From contig CAMLKG010000019.1 in assembly GCA_946480695.1 (NCBI GenBank), forward strand, positions 16,413-80,412: DNA of 64,000 nt, written 5' to 3'. The notes below the pieces were generated by a model. That model saw only the letters and a program-made list of their open reading frames with translations. It ran no database searches and had not been told where the DNA came from. The stretch's first letter is position 1; each line of letters starts with the position of its first letter. Below are positions 52,419-62,900 of this stretch, one piece after another. This stretch comes from an uncultured Cellvibrio sp. GTDB taxonomy: Bacteria; Pseudomonadota; Gammaproteobacteria; Pseudomonadales; Cellvibrionaceae. Position numbers and translations under genes: made by a program.

Positions 52419-52784
52419 AAGGTCACTTGCTTATAGTTATGGAATACAAAGGGAATCATAGCTGCACCGGGCAATGCGAAAAGAGCTGCGGCTGATGAAA
52501 CACTCACCTGTTTGTATTGACCTTAGGTGCCGGGATAGTCAGCGTCCGTACTGATGGAATTCTGGTGTCGCTTATTATGGGGCTGGAAAGTAGCATGTTT
52601 CCCCACACCAGACAAGCCGCAAGAAATGTAAAGTCGTTATCCAACAATCACTTATATAACCAAAACCCTTGTACCGCCGGTAAATAAGGCAGGTTTCCGC
52701 TGTCCCATTCCTTAAAAAGGGAGGGCTGGGGAGGGGCGCAATAAGGCATAATGCCCCGCATATTTCCGCAAGAAAAAGATCACC
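52419..52784. other. 366-bp divergent intergenic region
   Basis: This gap separates the MFS carrier (minus) from the AddB-like gene (plus) and should hold both promoters. A minus-strand open frame crosses it but has no ribosome site or family match. I see no clear -35/-10 pair, riboswitch or repeat. A purine-rich GGGAGGGCTGGGGAGGGG stretch lies at about 52721-52738. Confidence 0.4.
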
Positions 52785-55502
52785 ATGGTTGATACTTACT
52801 TCGATATAACGCCTTACCTCTCCGCCATTGATAATGGCGAATTGATCATTACCGCCAATAACCGCCTGCGCAACCACATGCTGCGCGCCTATGGAAAACA
52901 GCAGGAGCGAAATGCCTGGGCCAGCCCGCGTATCTATTCGCTCAGCCAATGGATTGAACTTAACTGGTCCAAATTGCAACGCCGTGCTTACACGCCGGCG
53001 GCGCGACAGATTATTAATAATTTACAGCGCCAATGCTTGTGGGAAAAAATAATTGGCCAATCATCGCTTGCGGCAGCCTTGTTACAAGCCGCACCCCTGG
53101 CACAAGCGGCCGATAGTGCGTTGCGCAACATGGAGTTATGGCAATTAACCGACGCAGAGGTTCGCAGCGCCGAGCCACAGTTACATGTCGCGAGTAACAG
53201 TTACTGCTGGTTAACCTGGCTGGGCGAATTTCGTGCAGCGCTCACATCGCTGGGGTTTATCACCCGGGAAAATGCCATCACTATTTTGGTGAATACTTTT
53301 AAACAATTCCTGATTCCACAGGAAACGGTAATTCACCTGACCGGTTTTGATGACATACCCCCACTTCACCAGGATCTGATTAACAGTGCCTGCCAGCAAC
53401 TGGACATCACCAAATTTGAAAATCATTCGACACGGCTGGTGCGCACCGAAACCAATACCAACGAGCAGGAAATTCGCAGTGCGGCGCTCTGGAGCAAAGC
53501 CCAACTGGAACAAAACCCCGAAGCGATGATCGGCATTATTGTGCCCAACCTTGGCCAATGCCGGGATCAGGTAGAACGTATTTTCGTTGAAGTATTTGAG
53601 CCATTGGCCTTATTGCCGGACCAACCGCGCTACACCCTGCCCTTTAATTTTTCTGCCGGTACACCCTTGGGTACAACCCCTATTATTGCCGCCACATTGG
53701 ATTTATTGGAGTTGCAAAAATCCAGTTGGGATCTGGAATCCATTTGCCATTTATTGTTATCGCCTTTTTTTAGCGATGCCGATAATGAATTGGTATTGCG
53801 CTCACACTTGATTAGCGCGCTGCGCAAGTTGGGAAAATTCACCATCAGCCTGGGTGATTTGCGTTACTTCTGCCAAAAAATTTCCGCGCAATTGGCAATG
53901 AAGGAAAGCGATACGGGTTTAAGTACCCGGCTGATCCAACTGGAGAATTATCGTCGCCAAACATTTGGCAGCCATAGCGCGCACTATTGGAGCGACTTTT
54001 TCCAATTGCATTTGGATTTGCTCGGCTGGCCCGGCACGCGGCGCCTGGATAGCCTGGAGCACCAACAACTCAGCCAGTGGAATAGCTTACTCGAAAACTT
54101 TGTACAACTGGATAACATCGGTGTGCAGTTTTCCTACATCGCTGCCGTGCAGCAGCTGCGAACCATTGCCGGAAAAACCCCCTTCCAGGCACAAACACCG
54201 CATTCGCCGATCCAGATCCTCGGTGCGCTGGAAGGTGCCGGTTTGCAGTTCAGCCATTGCTGGGTAATGGGCTTGCACCATCGCCAATGGCCACCCGTAC
54301 CTGCGCCTAATCCGTTGCTGCCGGTACATTTACAACGCACGCATAAAATGCCGCACGCCAGCGCGGAACGTGAACTCGAATTCGCACGCGCACTCACCGC
54401 CCACTATCGCCAATGCGCAGCTTCGGTAGTATTTAGTTCGGCACACAGCGATGAAGACAGTGAGCTAAGCCCCAGCGCGCTCATCCGCGCCTGGCCGCTT
54501 ACACCGGTTACCGAATTAATTGGCAACGAACAAACAGTCAACGAGCACAATTACCGGCAAATAGCTGCGCAACAATCGCTGCACGCGGTTAACACCGCGC
54601 ACGCGCCGCAATTAAATCCCGCACAGGAACCAGTGCGTGGCGGAGCCAATTTATTTAAGGAACAAGCGGCTTGCCCTTTTAACGCCTTTGCGCGTTTGCG
54701 CCTGGGTGCAACACGCATTGATGATCCAATGGCTGGCTTCTCAGCGATTGAACGCGGAAATCTATTACACGATGCATTGGCACTGATTTGGCGCGAGCTG
54801 AAAACCCAGGCCAATTTATTAGCGCTGGCAGACACCGCGTTACACACCCTGGTCAACACCATTACCCAGGCAAGCATTGACGCGGTTAAACAACGGCGCG
54901 GGGGCAGCATCGGCACGGTATACGCGCAACTGGAGCAGGAACGTTTAAGCCGCTTACTGCTGGAATGGCTCGCATTGGAAAAAACACGCCCGGCCTTTAA
55001 TGTGATTGCGATTGAACAGGAACTGGAAATTCATTTTGCGGGGCTGCCGTTAAAATTGCGCATTGACCGCATTGATCAACTCGAACACAGCGGCGAATTA
55101 ATCCTCATCGATTACAAAACCGGTCAACCCAGTGTTAAAAGCTGGCAAGGGAACCGTTTCGATGAACCGCAACTACCGCTGTATGCCGTCACCGCGACAA
55201 ATCCAGTCGCAGCAATCAGTTTTGCGCAAATTAATGCCAAGGCAATGAAATGGCTGGGCACCGGTGAATTGCAAATCCAGCACGAGGGGATTGAGGCGGG
55301 AAAAATCAATTGGCAAGAACAACTGGATACCTGGAACCGGGATTTGCAACAACTGGCACAAGCATTTATTAACGGCGATGCACGCGTAGACATGAAAAAC
55401 GCAACAGCGGCACAGTATGCCGAAGACTTGTTACCGCTTAACCGTTTATTGGAGCAGGACACCCTGGAAAATTTCCTGCGCACAACCGGAGGCGCTAACT
55501 AA
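52785..55502 (+). CDS. AddB-like nuclease/helicase-fold DNA repair protein
   Basis: The 905-residue protein fits the probable DNA repair protein family that always neighbours an AddA-like helicase. The N-terminal part (about 1-570) is an inactive-helicase fold like AddB, with PAPNPLLPVHLQR and HASAERELEFARAL. The C-terminal part is a PD-(D/E)XK nuclease: FKEQAACPFNAFARLRLGA near 625, the aspartate in LKLRIDRIDQLE near 755 and ILIDYKTGQ near 773. Only one cysteine sits at the place where AddB binds an iron-sulphur cluster, so the cluster is probably absent. Its stop overlaps the next ATG by one base (TAATG). Confidence 0.88.
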   Translation: MVDTYFDITPYLSAIDNGELIITANNRLRNHMLRAYGKQQERNAWASPRIYSLSQWIELNWSKLQRRAYTPAARQIINNLQRQCLWEKIIGQSSLAAALLQAAPLAQAADSALRNMELWQLTDAEVRSAEPQLHVASNSYCWLTWLGEFRAALTSLGFITRENAITILVNTFKQFLIPQETVIHLTGFDDIPPLHQDLINSACQQLDITKFENHSTRLVRTETNTNEQEIRSAALWSKAQLEQNPEAMIGIIVPNLGQCRDQVERIFVEVFEPLALLPDQPRYTLPFNFSAGTPLGTTPIIAATLDLLELQKSSWDLESICHLLLSPFFSDADNELVLRSHLISALRKLGKFTISLGDLRYFCQKISAQLAMKESDTGLSTRLIQLENYRRQTFGSHSAHYWSDFFQLHLDLLGWPGTRRLDSLEHQQLSQWNSLLENFVQLDNIGVQFSYIAAVQQLRTIAGKTPFQAQTPHSPIQILGALEGAGLQFSHCWVMGLHHRQWPPVPAPNPLLPVHLQRTHKMPHASAERELEFARALTAHYRQCAASVVFSSAHSDEDSELSPSALIRAWPLTPVTELIGNEQTVNEHNYRQIAAQQSLHAVNTAHAPQLNPAQEPVRGGANLFKEQAACPFNAFARLRLGATRIDDPMAGFSAIERGNLLHDALALIWRELKTQANLLALADTALHTLVNTITQASIDAVKQRRGGSIGTVYAQLEQERLSRLLLEWLALEKTRPAFNVIAIEQELEIHFAGLPLKLRIDRIDQLEHSGELILIDYKTGQPSVKSWQGNRFDEPQLPLYAVTATNPVAAISFAQINAKAMKWLGTGELQIQHEGIEAGKINWQEQLDTWNRDLQQLAQAFINGDARVDMKNATAAQYAEDLLPLNRLLEQDTLENFLRTTGGAN

Positions 55503-58500
55503 TGTCGCAATCGAGTTTTGATTTTGAATCGCCCGTCAGCCATTTATCCACCAACGAAAATCAACCCATAGACCAGCAGGTTCGTCTCGCGACATTAAAC
55601 CCGCACAAGTCATTTGCAGTATCCGCGCCGGCCGGCTCCGGCAAAACCGGTTTGCTGACCCAACGTGTACTTACCTTGCTTGGGTATTGCGACCAGCCGG
55701 AAGAAATCCTCGCCATCACCTTTACGCGCAAAGCGGCGGGCGAGATGCAGGACCGAATCATCCACGCCTTGTGGCAAGCCGCCGAGCAACCACAACCACG
55801 CGACCCGCACGCAAGTCGCACCTGGGAACTTGCGCAAAAGGTATTGGAGCGCGACCGCGAACTGCAATGGAATTTATTGCAAAGCCCGCAACGTTTGCGC
55901 GTACAAACGATTGATAGCCTTTGCCGCTCCATTACCAAACAATTGCCGCTCGCCAGCGGTATAGGTGCGCAACCGGACACCCTGGAAGATCCGCAACATG
56001 CCTATCGTTTAGCGGTGCGCGAGTTATTTAAATTACTCGAACAGGAATTACCATTACGCGAACATTTGGTCCGCTTGCTGCGCCATTTGGACAACAACCT
56101 TTCCGCGGTGGAAGATCTATTGACTAACCTGCTCGCGAAACGCGAACAATGGTTAGGGGTTTTATTGCAGGCCCGCCATGAAGATGCGCGCCGTTACCTG
56201 GAAAAGGTATTGCAGTCGGTAATTCGCGAGCACCTGGAATTACTGGCAGAAGCGCTGCTGTTGCACAGCAGTGAAATTTGCGGTATTGCTGATCGCGCCG
56301 CTACCCATTTGCAACAGGAAAGCGAACGCAAAAATCGTATCCATGAATTATTGGGTATTAGCGGATTACCGGCCACGGAACCGGAGGCTGTGCACGAATG
56401 GCTCGCCATTGCCGATTTACTGCTAACTAACAGCGGCAGCTATCGCGCGCGTTTAACCAAGGCTGAAGGCTTTCCTGCCGGAAAAGAAAACGCCGGGCTG
56501 AAAAGTCGCTTCAGCGATTTGATTGCAGCCATTAGCGATACCTCACCCGAAGCGGGGCAATTACTGCATGAAGTGCGCTCCTTACCTGCGCCCCACTACG
56601 CCGAACACCAGTGGCAATTACTGGATAGCCTCACCAGTATTTTGCCGGTATTGGCCGCGCAACTTACGCTGGTTTTCAAACAGCTCAGCGCTACCGATTA
56701 CACCGCCATCAGCCAGGCCGCGTTAACCGCATTGGGCGACGAGGATTCGCCCAGCGATTTGGCCCTGCAACTGGATTACCGCATTCGCCATATTTTGGTG
56801 GATGAGTTCCAGGATACCGCCAGCCCGCAATTGGAATTGCTGAAAAAATTAACCAGCGGTTGGCAAGCCGGCGATGGCCGAACCTTATTTATCGTTGGTG
56901 ATGGTATGCAAAGTTGTTACGGCTTTCGCAATGCGAATGTGGGGTTATTCCTGGATGCGCGCCAGCAAGGCATAGGTTCGGTTGAATTGGAAGCGCTGGA
57001 CCTGCGTGTAAATTTCCGTTCGCAAGCCGGGGTTGTGGATTGGGTCAATAGCATTTTCCAACACGCGTTTCCACCACACGATGATATCAGCCGCGGCGCG
57101 GTATGCTATTCAACTTCGGTTGCATTCAAGCCACCATTGGAAGGCGAAGCGGTAAAATTTTATGCCTGTACCTATTCATCACAGGAACAACCGTCACCAA
57201 AGGCGTTTGAAATAAATGATGATGACGAAGGCCAGACTCGCGACAGCGCGCAATGGCAGGAGGCGGAAAAAGTTGTTGAGCTGGTGCAGCACGCACGCCA
57301 CAAACACCCCGATGGCAGTATTGCGATCCTGGTACGCACCCGCACCCACCTGCAAAAAATATTGCCGGCATTAAGCGCTGCCGGTTTGAAATACCAGGCT
57401 ACGGAAATTGATCGGCTTGCCAGCCGCATGGCGATTATGGATTTACTATCGCTCACACGCGCATTGTTAAATCCCGCAGATCGGATCGCATGGCTGGCAA
57501 TTTTGCGCGCGCCCTGGTGCGGCCTGGATAACCGCGATCTGCATCGCATCATCACAGCGCCGTTAAACGAATTAAATCCGCGCATCAATGAAACCGCATT
57601 CGGTATAGTCTGGCCGCAATTGCAAAATTACACTGCTATTGACGGCATCAGTAACGCCGGCCAACAAATCCTCGCACGCGTTATTCCGGTATTGCAACAA
57701 ACATTGAGCGCGGCTTATCGCAAACCATTACGGCAATGGATTGAAGGCGCGTGGCTGGCCCTGGGCGGCCCGGCAACTTTGCTGGATGAAAACGACCGCG
57801 ATAATATCCAAAGTTTTTTTGCCTTGCTGGATAAGTACCAACAAGGCGGCAGCATTCGCGATTGGCAAGCATTTAACCAGGCAATTGAACGCTTATTCGC
57901 TGCGCCGCAAGCGGATGCCGATGCGCGTTTACAGGTAATGACCATCCACAAATCCAAAGGATTGGAATTCGACACGGTGATTATTCCCGGCCTGGACCGC
58001 AGCGCCCGTAAGGATGACAAACAATTATTGCTCTGGCAGGAACGCATTAATAAGCGCGGGGAAAAACAATTATTGCTCGGCTCACTCGCGCCCACCGGCA
58101 AGGAAGAAGATGGCCTTTACAGTTATATGCGCCGCGAGCAAGAGAAACAACAAGCCTTTGAATCCACTCGCTTGTTATACGTGGGTTGTACACGCGCCAT
58201 TAAACATTTGCATTTGGTTGCCTGCATCAACACCAGGGACGAGGAATTGCAACCACCGGCAAAGAATTCATTGCTGCATGGCATATGGCCATTGGTAAAT
58301 ATGCACGCGCAAATTATTTCCAGCAACGTACCCGCACCCGCGCAACAAGGGCCAATAACCGACACCCAACCCGGCCTGCAACATATTTTGCGCTTATCGC
58401 CGCAATGGCAATTACCCGCATTGCAAGGGGTCAACCTGTTAAAACATTATCGCGGCCACGAATATAATGTAGGAATTAAAGACGATTTGGCTAATCCACT

Positions 58501-59068
58501 TAATTTACCCGAACTGGAAACCACCATGGCTCGCCTCGCACGCCACACAGGTACGGTAATCCACGCTGCATTGCAAGCCATTGTGGAAAACAAGTGGGTT
58601 ACCGAAACCGAATGCGTGGATGCGGAAATATTTATTAACGAACAACAACCTTTCTGGAAAATTCAGCTACAACAACTCGGCTGGAACGGCGAACACCTCA
58701 ACCATGCCTTGCACAAAATCAGCGCCGTTATTACCAATACCCTTGCCAGCAAAACCGGCCGTTGGCTGCTCAACAGCAGCCACGAGCAAAGTGCATGCGA
58801 ACTATCATTAATGCAAAAGGAGCAGCAGGATATAAAGGAATCTATCATTGATCGCACTTTTATCGCTGATGGTGTCCGCTGGATTGTGGATTATAAAAGC
58901 AGCGAACCCGAAGCGGGCCAAACCATGGATGCGTTTTTTGCGCGGGAAGTGGAAACCTATAAGGGGCAGTTAGCGCGCTATAAACAATTAATCGCAACCA
59001 CCGAAACCTTACCGATTAAAACAGCGCTATACCTGTTGAGCTTTGGGAAAATAATTGAAGTCATTTAA
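55502..59068 (+). CDS. AddA-like UvrD helicase-nuclease
   Basis: The 1188-residue protein is a superfamily 1 helicase with a nuclease end. Motifs in order: Walker A APAGSGKTG at 42-50, motif Ia ITFTRKAAGEMQ near 77, motif II LVDEFQDTASPQL near 431, motif III GDGMQSCYGFRNA, motif V MTIHKSKGLEFD near 812 and motif VI LLYVGCTRA near 892. The C-terminal PD-(D/E)XK nuclease has FIADGVRWIVDYKSSE near 1120. With the overlapping upstream gene it should form an AddAB-like complex that processes double-strand breaks for recombination. Whether the cell also has RecBCD cannot be seen here. Confidence 0.92.
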   Translation: MSQSSFDFESPVSHLSTNENQPIDQQVRLATLNPHKSFAVSAPAGSGKTGLLTQRVLTLLGYCDQPEEILAITFTRKAAGEMQDRIIHALWQAAEQPQPRDPHASRTWELAQKVLERDRELQWNLLQSPQRLRVQTIDSLCRSITKQLPLASGIGAQPDTLEDPQHAYRLAVRELFKLLEQELPLREHLVRLLRHLDNNLSAVEDLLTNLLAKREQWLGVLLQARHEDARRYLEKVLQSVIREHLELLAEALLLHSSEICGIADRAATHLQQESERKNRIHELLGISGLPATEPEAVHEWLAIADLLLTNSGSYRARLTKAEGFPAGKENAGLKSRFSDLIAAISDTSPEAGQLLHEVRSLPAPHYAEHQWQLLDSLTSILPVLAAQLTLVFKQLSATDYTAISQAALTALGDEDSPSDLALQLDYRIRHILVDEFQDTASPQLELLKKLTSGWQAGDGRTLFIVGDGMQSCYGFRNANVGLFLDARQQGIGSVELEALDLRVNFRSQAGVVDWVNSIFQHAFPPHDDISRGAVCYSTSVAFKPPLEGEAVKFYACTYSSQEQPSPKAFEINDDDEGQTRDSAQWQEAEKVVELVQHARHKHPDGSIAILVRTRTHLQKILPALSAAGLKYQATEIDRLASRMAIMDLLSLTRALLNPADRIAWLAILRAPWCGLDNRDLHRIITAPLNELNPRINETAFGIVWPQLQNYTAIDGISNAGQQILARVIPVLQQTLSAAYRKPLRQWIEGAWLALGGPATLLDENDRDNIQSFFALLDKYQQGGSIRDWQAFNQAIERLFAAPQADADARLQVMTIHKSKGLEFDTVIIPGLDRSARKDDKQLLLWQERINKRGEKQLLLGSLAPTGKEEDGLYSYMRREQEKQQAFESTRLLYVGCTRAIKHLHLVACINTRDEELQPPAKNSLLHGIWPLVNMHAQIISSNVPAPAQQGPITDTQPGLQHILRLSPQWQLPALQGVNLLKHYRGHEYNVGIKDDLANPLNLPELETTMARLARHTGTVIHAALQAIVENKWVTETECVDAEIFINEQQPFWKIQLQQLGWNGEHLNHALHKISAVITNTLASKTGRWLLNSSHEQSACELSLMQKEQQDIKESIIDRTFIADGVRWIVDYKSSEPEAGQTMDAFFAREVETYKGQLARYKQLIATTETLPIKTALYLLSFGKIIEVI

Positions 59069-59113
59069 GGCCGGGGGGTGTGCGGCAAGCCAGGGATACC
59101 CATCTGTCGTTTG

Positions 59114-59941
59114 CTAGCGCCCGCGCTGATAGAGGCCATATTTTTCAGAAATAATGTTATAGCGGGAAATAAAGGGGGAAATATCCACTGGAGTTTCACC
59201 CACCAGGGTTAATAGGCCAAAAACAGGCTGGCTCTCGTAAAAGATTTTTACCGCGCGGTGACGCAAATGCAGTGTGAAATCTGATAATCCCCCGCAACAG
59301 ATGATGGCTTCAAATTCATTGAAGGACGCATCGGTGCCGAGGTCGTATTGGGCCCATGTGATATTGCGGCCGAGTTCCGGATTGAAAATAAAATAATCCC
59401 CTGGCGGGAGGCAATAGTCTGCCAGCCTGCGCGTACCGCCTGCCCGCGCGTAATTGTGTTCGTATTGCGCGAACCGATGGCTTGGAAATTTGCCCTGCCT
59501 GGCGTCGGCAAGCAGGCTGCCGTTCCGTCCCGTTACATATACCCGGGTTTTCGGGTAAAGGTTCTCTTCCACCAGGAGTATTACCCAGGCATAAACATCT
59601 TCCGCCGATACACATTCGGTTATCCAGATTTTTGGGGCGGGACAGGAACGCAACCAGGGAACCAGGACCTTCCGTATTGCCATTATTTGTTCGGGATAAC
59701 CAAACAACCCAGGGCCAGACGCATTAAGCGCACATAAAACCGGTTCGATAAAAGCTGGGTCATGCAAGACCTTTTCCTGCAAGGCCGAGAGCGTGGCAAT
59801 AGCATGGGTGTGCATAAAGTTACGCAATGTTTGCAGGACTTGCTCCCTATTGTGATGGCGGAAATCATTACCGAAACGCAGGAAAATAGCCTCTAGCAAG
59901 AGGCTGGTTTCCAAGGCTTCGACAACACTCGCGACAGCCAT
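59114..59941 (-). CDS. CheR-like protein lacking methyltransferase residues
   Basis: The 275-residue protein follows the layout of CheR: an N-terminal helical part with FGNDFRHHNREQVLQTLRNF, then ALNASGPGLFGYPEQI and the SAM-domain start SCPAPKIWITECVSAEDVYA. In active CheR the SAM loop reads AGCSTGEE or similar and a downstream strand ends in an aspartate. Here the loop is TECVSAED and the strand is VYVTGRN. The final NVLIYF motif is not found either. It is probably not a methyltransferase. It starts 3 bases after the hybrid kinase stop, so it should act with that kinase, perhaps as a binding module. Confidence 0.75.
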   Translation of the reverse strand: MAVASVVEALETSLLLEAIFLRFGNDFRHHNREQVLQTLRNFMHTHAIATLSALQEKVLHDPAFIEPVLCALNASGPGLFGYPEQIMAIRKVLVPWLRSCPAPKIWITECVSAEDVYAWVILLVEENLYPKTRVYVTGRNGSLLADARQGKFPSHRFAQYEHNYARAGGTRRLADYCLPPGDYFIFNPELGRNITWAQYDLGTDASFNEFEAIICCGGLSDFTLHLRHRAVKIFYESQPVFGLLTLVGETPVDISPFISRYNIISEKYGLYQRGR

Positions 59942-59944
59942 AAA

Positions 59945-62900
59945 TCAATGCAACCACACACGCATTAATGATAATAATTGAGGGATATCCACCGGTTTGG
60001 TGATGTAGTCGGACGCACCGGCTGCAATACATTTATCCCTATCGCCTTTCATGGCTTTTGCAGTGAGCGTGATAATGGGCAGGGATTTAAAACGCGGAAT
60101 CTGGCGAATTGCGCGCATAGTGTCGTAACCATCCATTTCCGGCATCATAATATCCATTAATACAATTTCTATGTCCGCGTCCTTTTCAAGTACCTCAATT
60201 CCGTCGCGTCCGTTTTCCGCAAACAATACTTTCATATTTTGGCGTTCGAGCACTGAACTTAAGGCAAAGATATTTCGCAAATCATCGTCAACGATAAGCA
60301 CCTTGCGACCGGCCAACACACCGTCGGCATCGCGTATCGCATCCATCATGCGGCGTTGCGGTTCCGGCATACTCGCGTGGGCGCGGTGCAGGAATAGCGA
60401 GGTTTCATTAAGCAACCTTTCCGGTGAACGCGCATCCTTTACAACCACCGTTTTGCCGATGCGTTTCAGTTTGGTGATTTCCTTGCGATTAAGCTCTTTT
60501 GCGGTATAGACGATGACGGGGACATCGCGCATCCCTTCGGTTTTACCCATGGTGTCAATGACATCGAAGCCGCTCATGTCCGGCAAGGTTAAATCGAGGA
60601 CAACACAATCAAAATGCGTTGAAGAAAGTGCTGTGAGCGCGTCGGCGCCGGTCCCCACCGCAATAATATTTACATCCGCTGTACCTATAAGCTCGACAAT
60701 ATTTTTGCGTTGTAATTCATCATCCTCCACCACCAGCAAATTGCATTTTTCACGATGCAGGTAGCCCTGGATACGCAGGAATTCATCTTGCAAGCGCTCG
60801 CTGGTGATAGGCTCCGGTAAATAGGATATGGCGCCGAGGCGAATGGCATTTTGGCGCTCTTCTTCTTGCAGCGCGGATTCGGTAGCCGGCTGAGTTGAAA
60901 ACAGGTGCACCGGGATATGACGCGTTGCGGGATCGCGTTTCAACCGATCGAGGATCGCAAAACCGTCCGCATCATTTAATTGGAGCTTCAACAAAATCGC
61001 CGATGGCAAATAGTCGCGGGCCAGGGTCAGCACCGCATCACCGGTTAAGGTCACAATGCCTTTAAAGTTATGCTCGCGCGCCGCTTGCAACAGCAGGCGC
61101 GCACTCGATTCATCATCCTCGACAATCAGCACCGCAGGGTCACCTTCGGAAGTTAGCGCACGATCATCAAAGCTATCTTCCGAACCTACATCTGTGCCCG
61201 GTTCACTATTTTTTTGTTCCGTAGCGTAATCGGTAGTTGCCAGGGTTTGTGTTTTTCCGGCGCGTGCATGATAAATAACATTGGGTGGAAGCGCCGGTGT
61301 ACGCAGGGAATTATCCAGTGCAGAAAGATGGTTGACCGAGGCCCCTCGCTGGTACGGCAAATACAGCGTAAAGGTACTTCCGACATCCACTTCACTTTCG
61401 ACGCGAATTTCGCCGCCCAATAAACGCGCCAATTCACGGCTGATGGATAAACCCAGGCCAGTACCGCCATAACGGCGCGCGGTACTTCCATCCGCTTGCT
61501 GGAAGGCTTCAAAAATTAATTGGAGTTTGTCAGCGGCGATCCCCACACCGGAATCACTGACAGTAAATGCAAGTACGGCATCGGCCTGCGACAAGGTAGG
61601 ATGATCGACAGTCCATCCCGCAATTTTCAAACTGATGCTCAGGGTAACCTGGCCACGCGCGGTAAATTTGAAGGCGTTGGATAATAAATTTTTAAGGATT
61701 TGTTGCAAGCGCGTGGTGTCCGTCATCATCGATGCGGGCAAGGAATTATCAAGCTCGATGGAAAACCCTAACTGCTTGGCTTCCGCCATATGCCGGAAAG
61801 TGCGTTCCACATAATTGCGGATTGCCTGGAATCGATATTCGCTGATTTCCAGGGTCACGGTTCCGGATTCTATTTTCGACAGGTCAAGGATGTCGTTAAT
61901 TAACGTCAATAGATCACTACCGGAGCCGTGGATAGTGCGGGCGTACTCCACTTGCTTATCCGTTAAATTCCCGCTCGGGTTATCACTCAATTGCTGCGCG
62001 AGGATTAACAAACTGTTTAAAGGTGTGCGCAATTCATGGGACATATTGGCAAGGAATTCTGATTTATATTTGGAGGAAAGCGCTAGCTGGCTCGCCTTTT
62101 CTTCCAATTCCATCTTCGCTTGCTCCACCTCGGTATTTTTGCGCTCTACCTCGATATTTTGTTCCGATAACAAGCGCGCCTTTTCCGCGAGTTCCTGGTT
62201 GGTTTGTTGCAGCTCCTGCGCCAGTGATTGCGACTGCGTTAACAAACTTTCAGTTCGGCTGTTGGTCTCGATGGTATTCAATACCACACCGATGGATTCC
62301 ATCAATTGATCGAGGAATGACAAATGTGTGTCGGTAAAGCGATCCAGAGAGGCAATTTCAACCACAGCTTTGACTTGCTGCTCGAACAGGATCGGCAGGA
62401 TCACAATATTGTTAGGCGGTGCCGACCCCAAGCCAGATGAAACCTGGATGTAATCGCTGGGTACATCGGTAAGCCAGATACGTGTTTTTTCCAGTGCGCA
62501 TTGGCCAACCAAACCTTCGCCAGGGAGAAACGCGGTGGGTAATTCGCGATTCGATTGATAGCCATAACTCGCAATCATGCGTAAACGTGAATCCCCGGTG
62601 GTCGAATCCATCATATAAAACACGCCATGGTGCGCACTCACCAGCGGCGCCAACTCGGAAAGGATTAGCGAGGTTACGGTTTCCAATTCACGCTGGCCTT
62701 GCAGCAGGCGAGTAAAGCGCGCCAGGTTGGTTTTAAGCCAATCCTGTTGCGCATTTTTTTGCGTGGTTTCTTTCAGGTTACGGATCATTTCGTTGATGTT
62801 ATCTTTCAGATCCGATACTTCGCCGCGCGCCTTCACCTGGATCGAGCGGGATAAGTCACCACGCGTTACTGCGGTTGCTACTTCCGCAATCGCACGTACC

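Noticed and set aside
52575..52979. 134-residue minus-strand frame in the 52.4-52.8 kb gap
   Set aside because: It overlaps the start of the AddB-like gene on the other strand, has no ribosome site and no recognisable motif.
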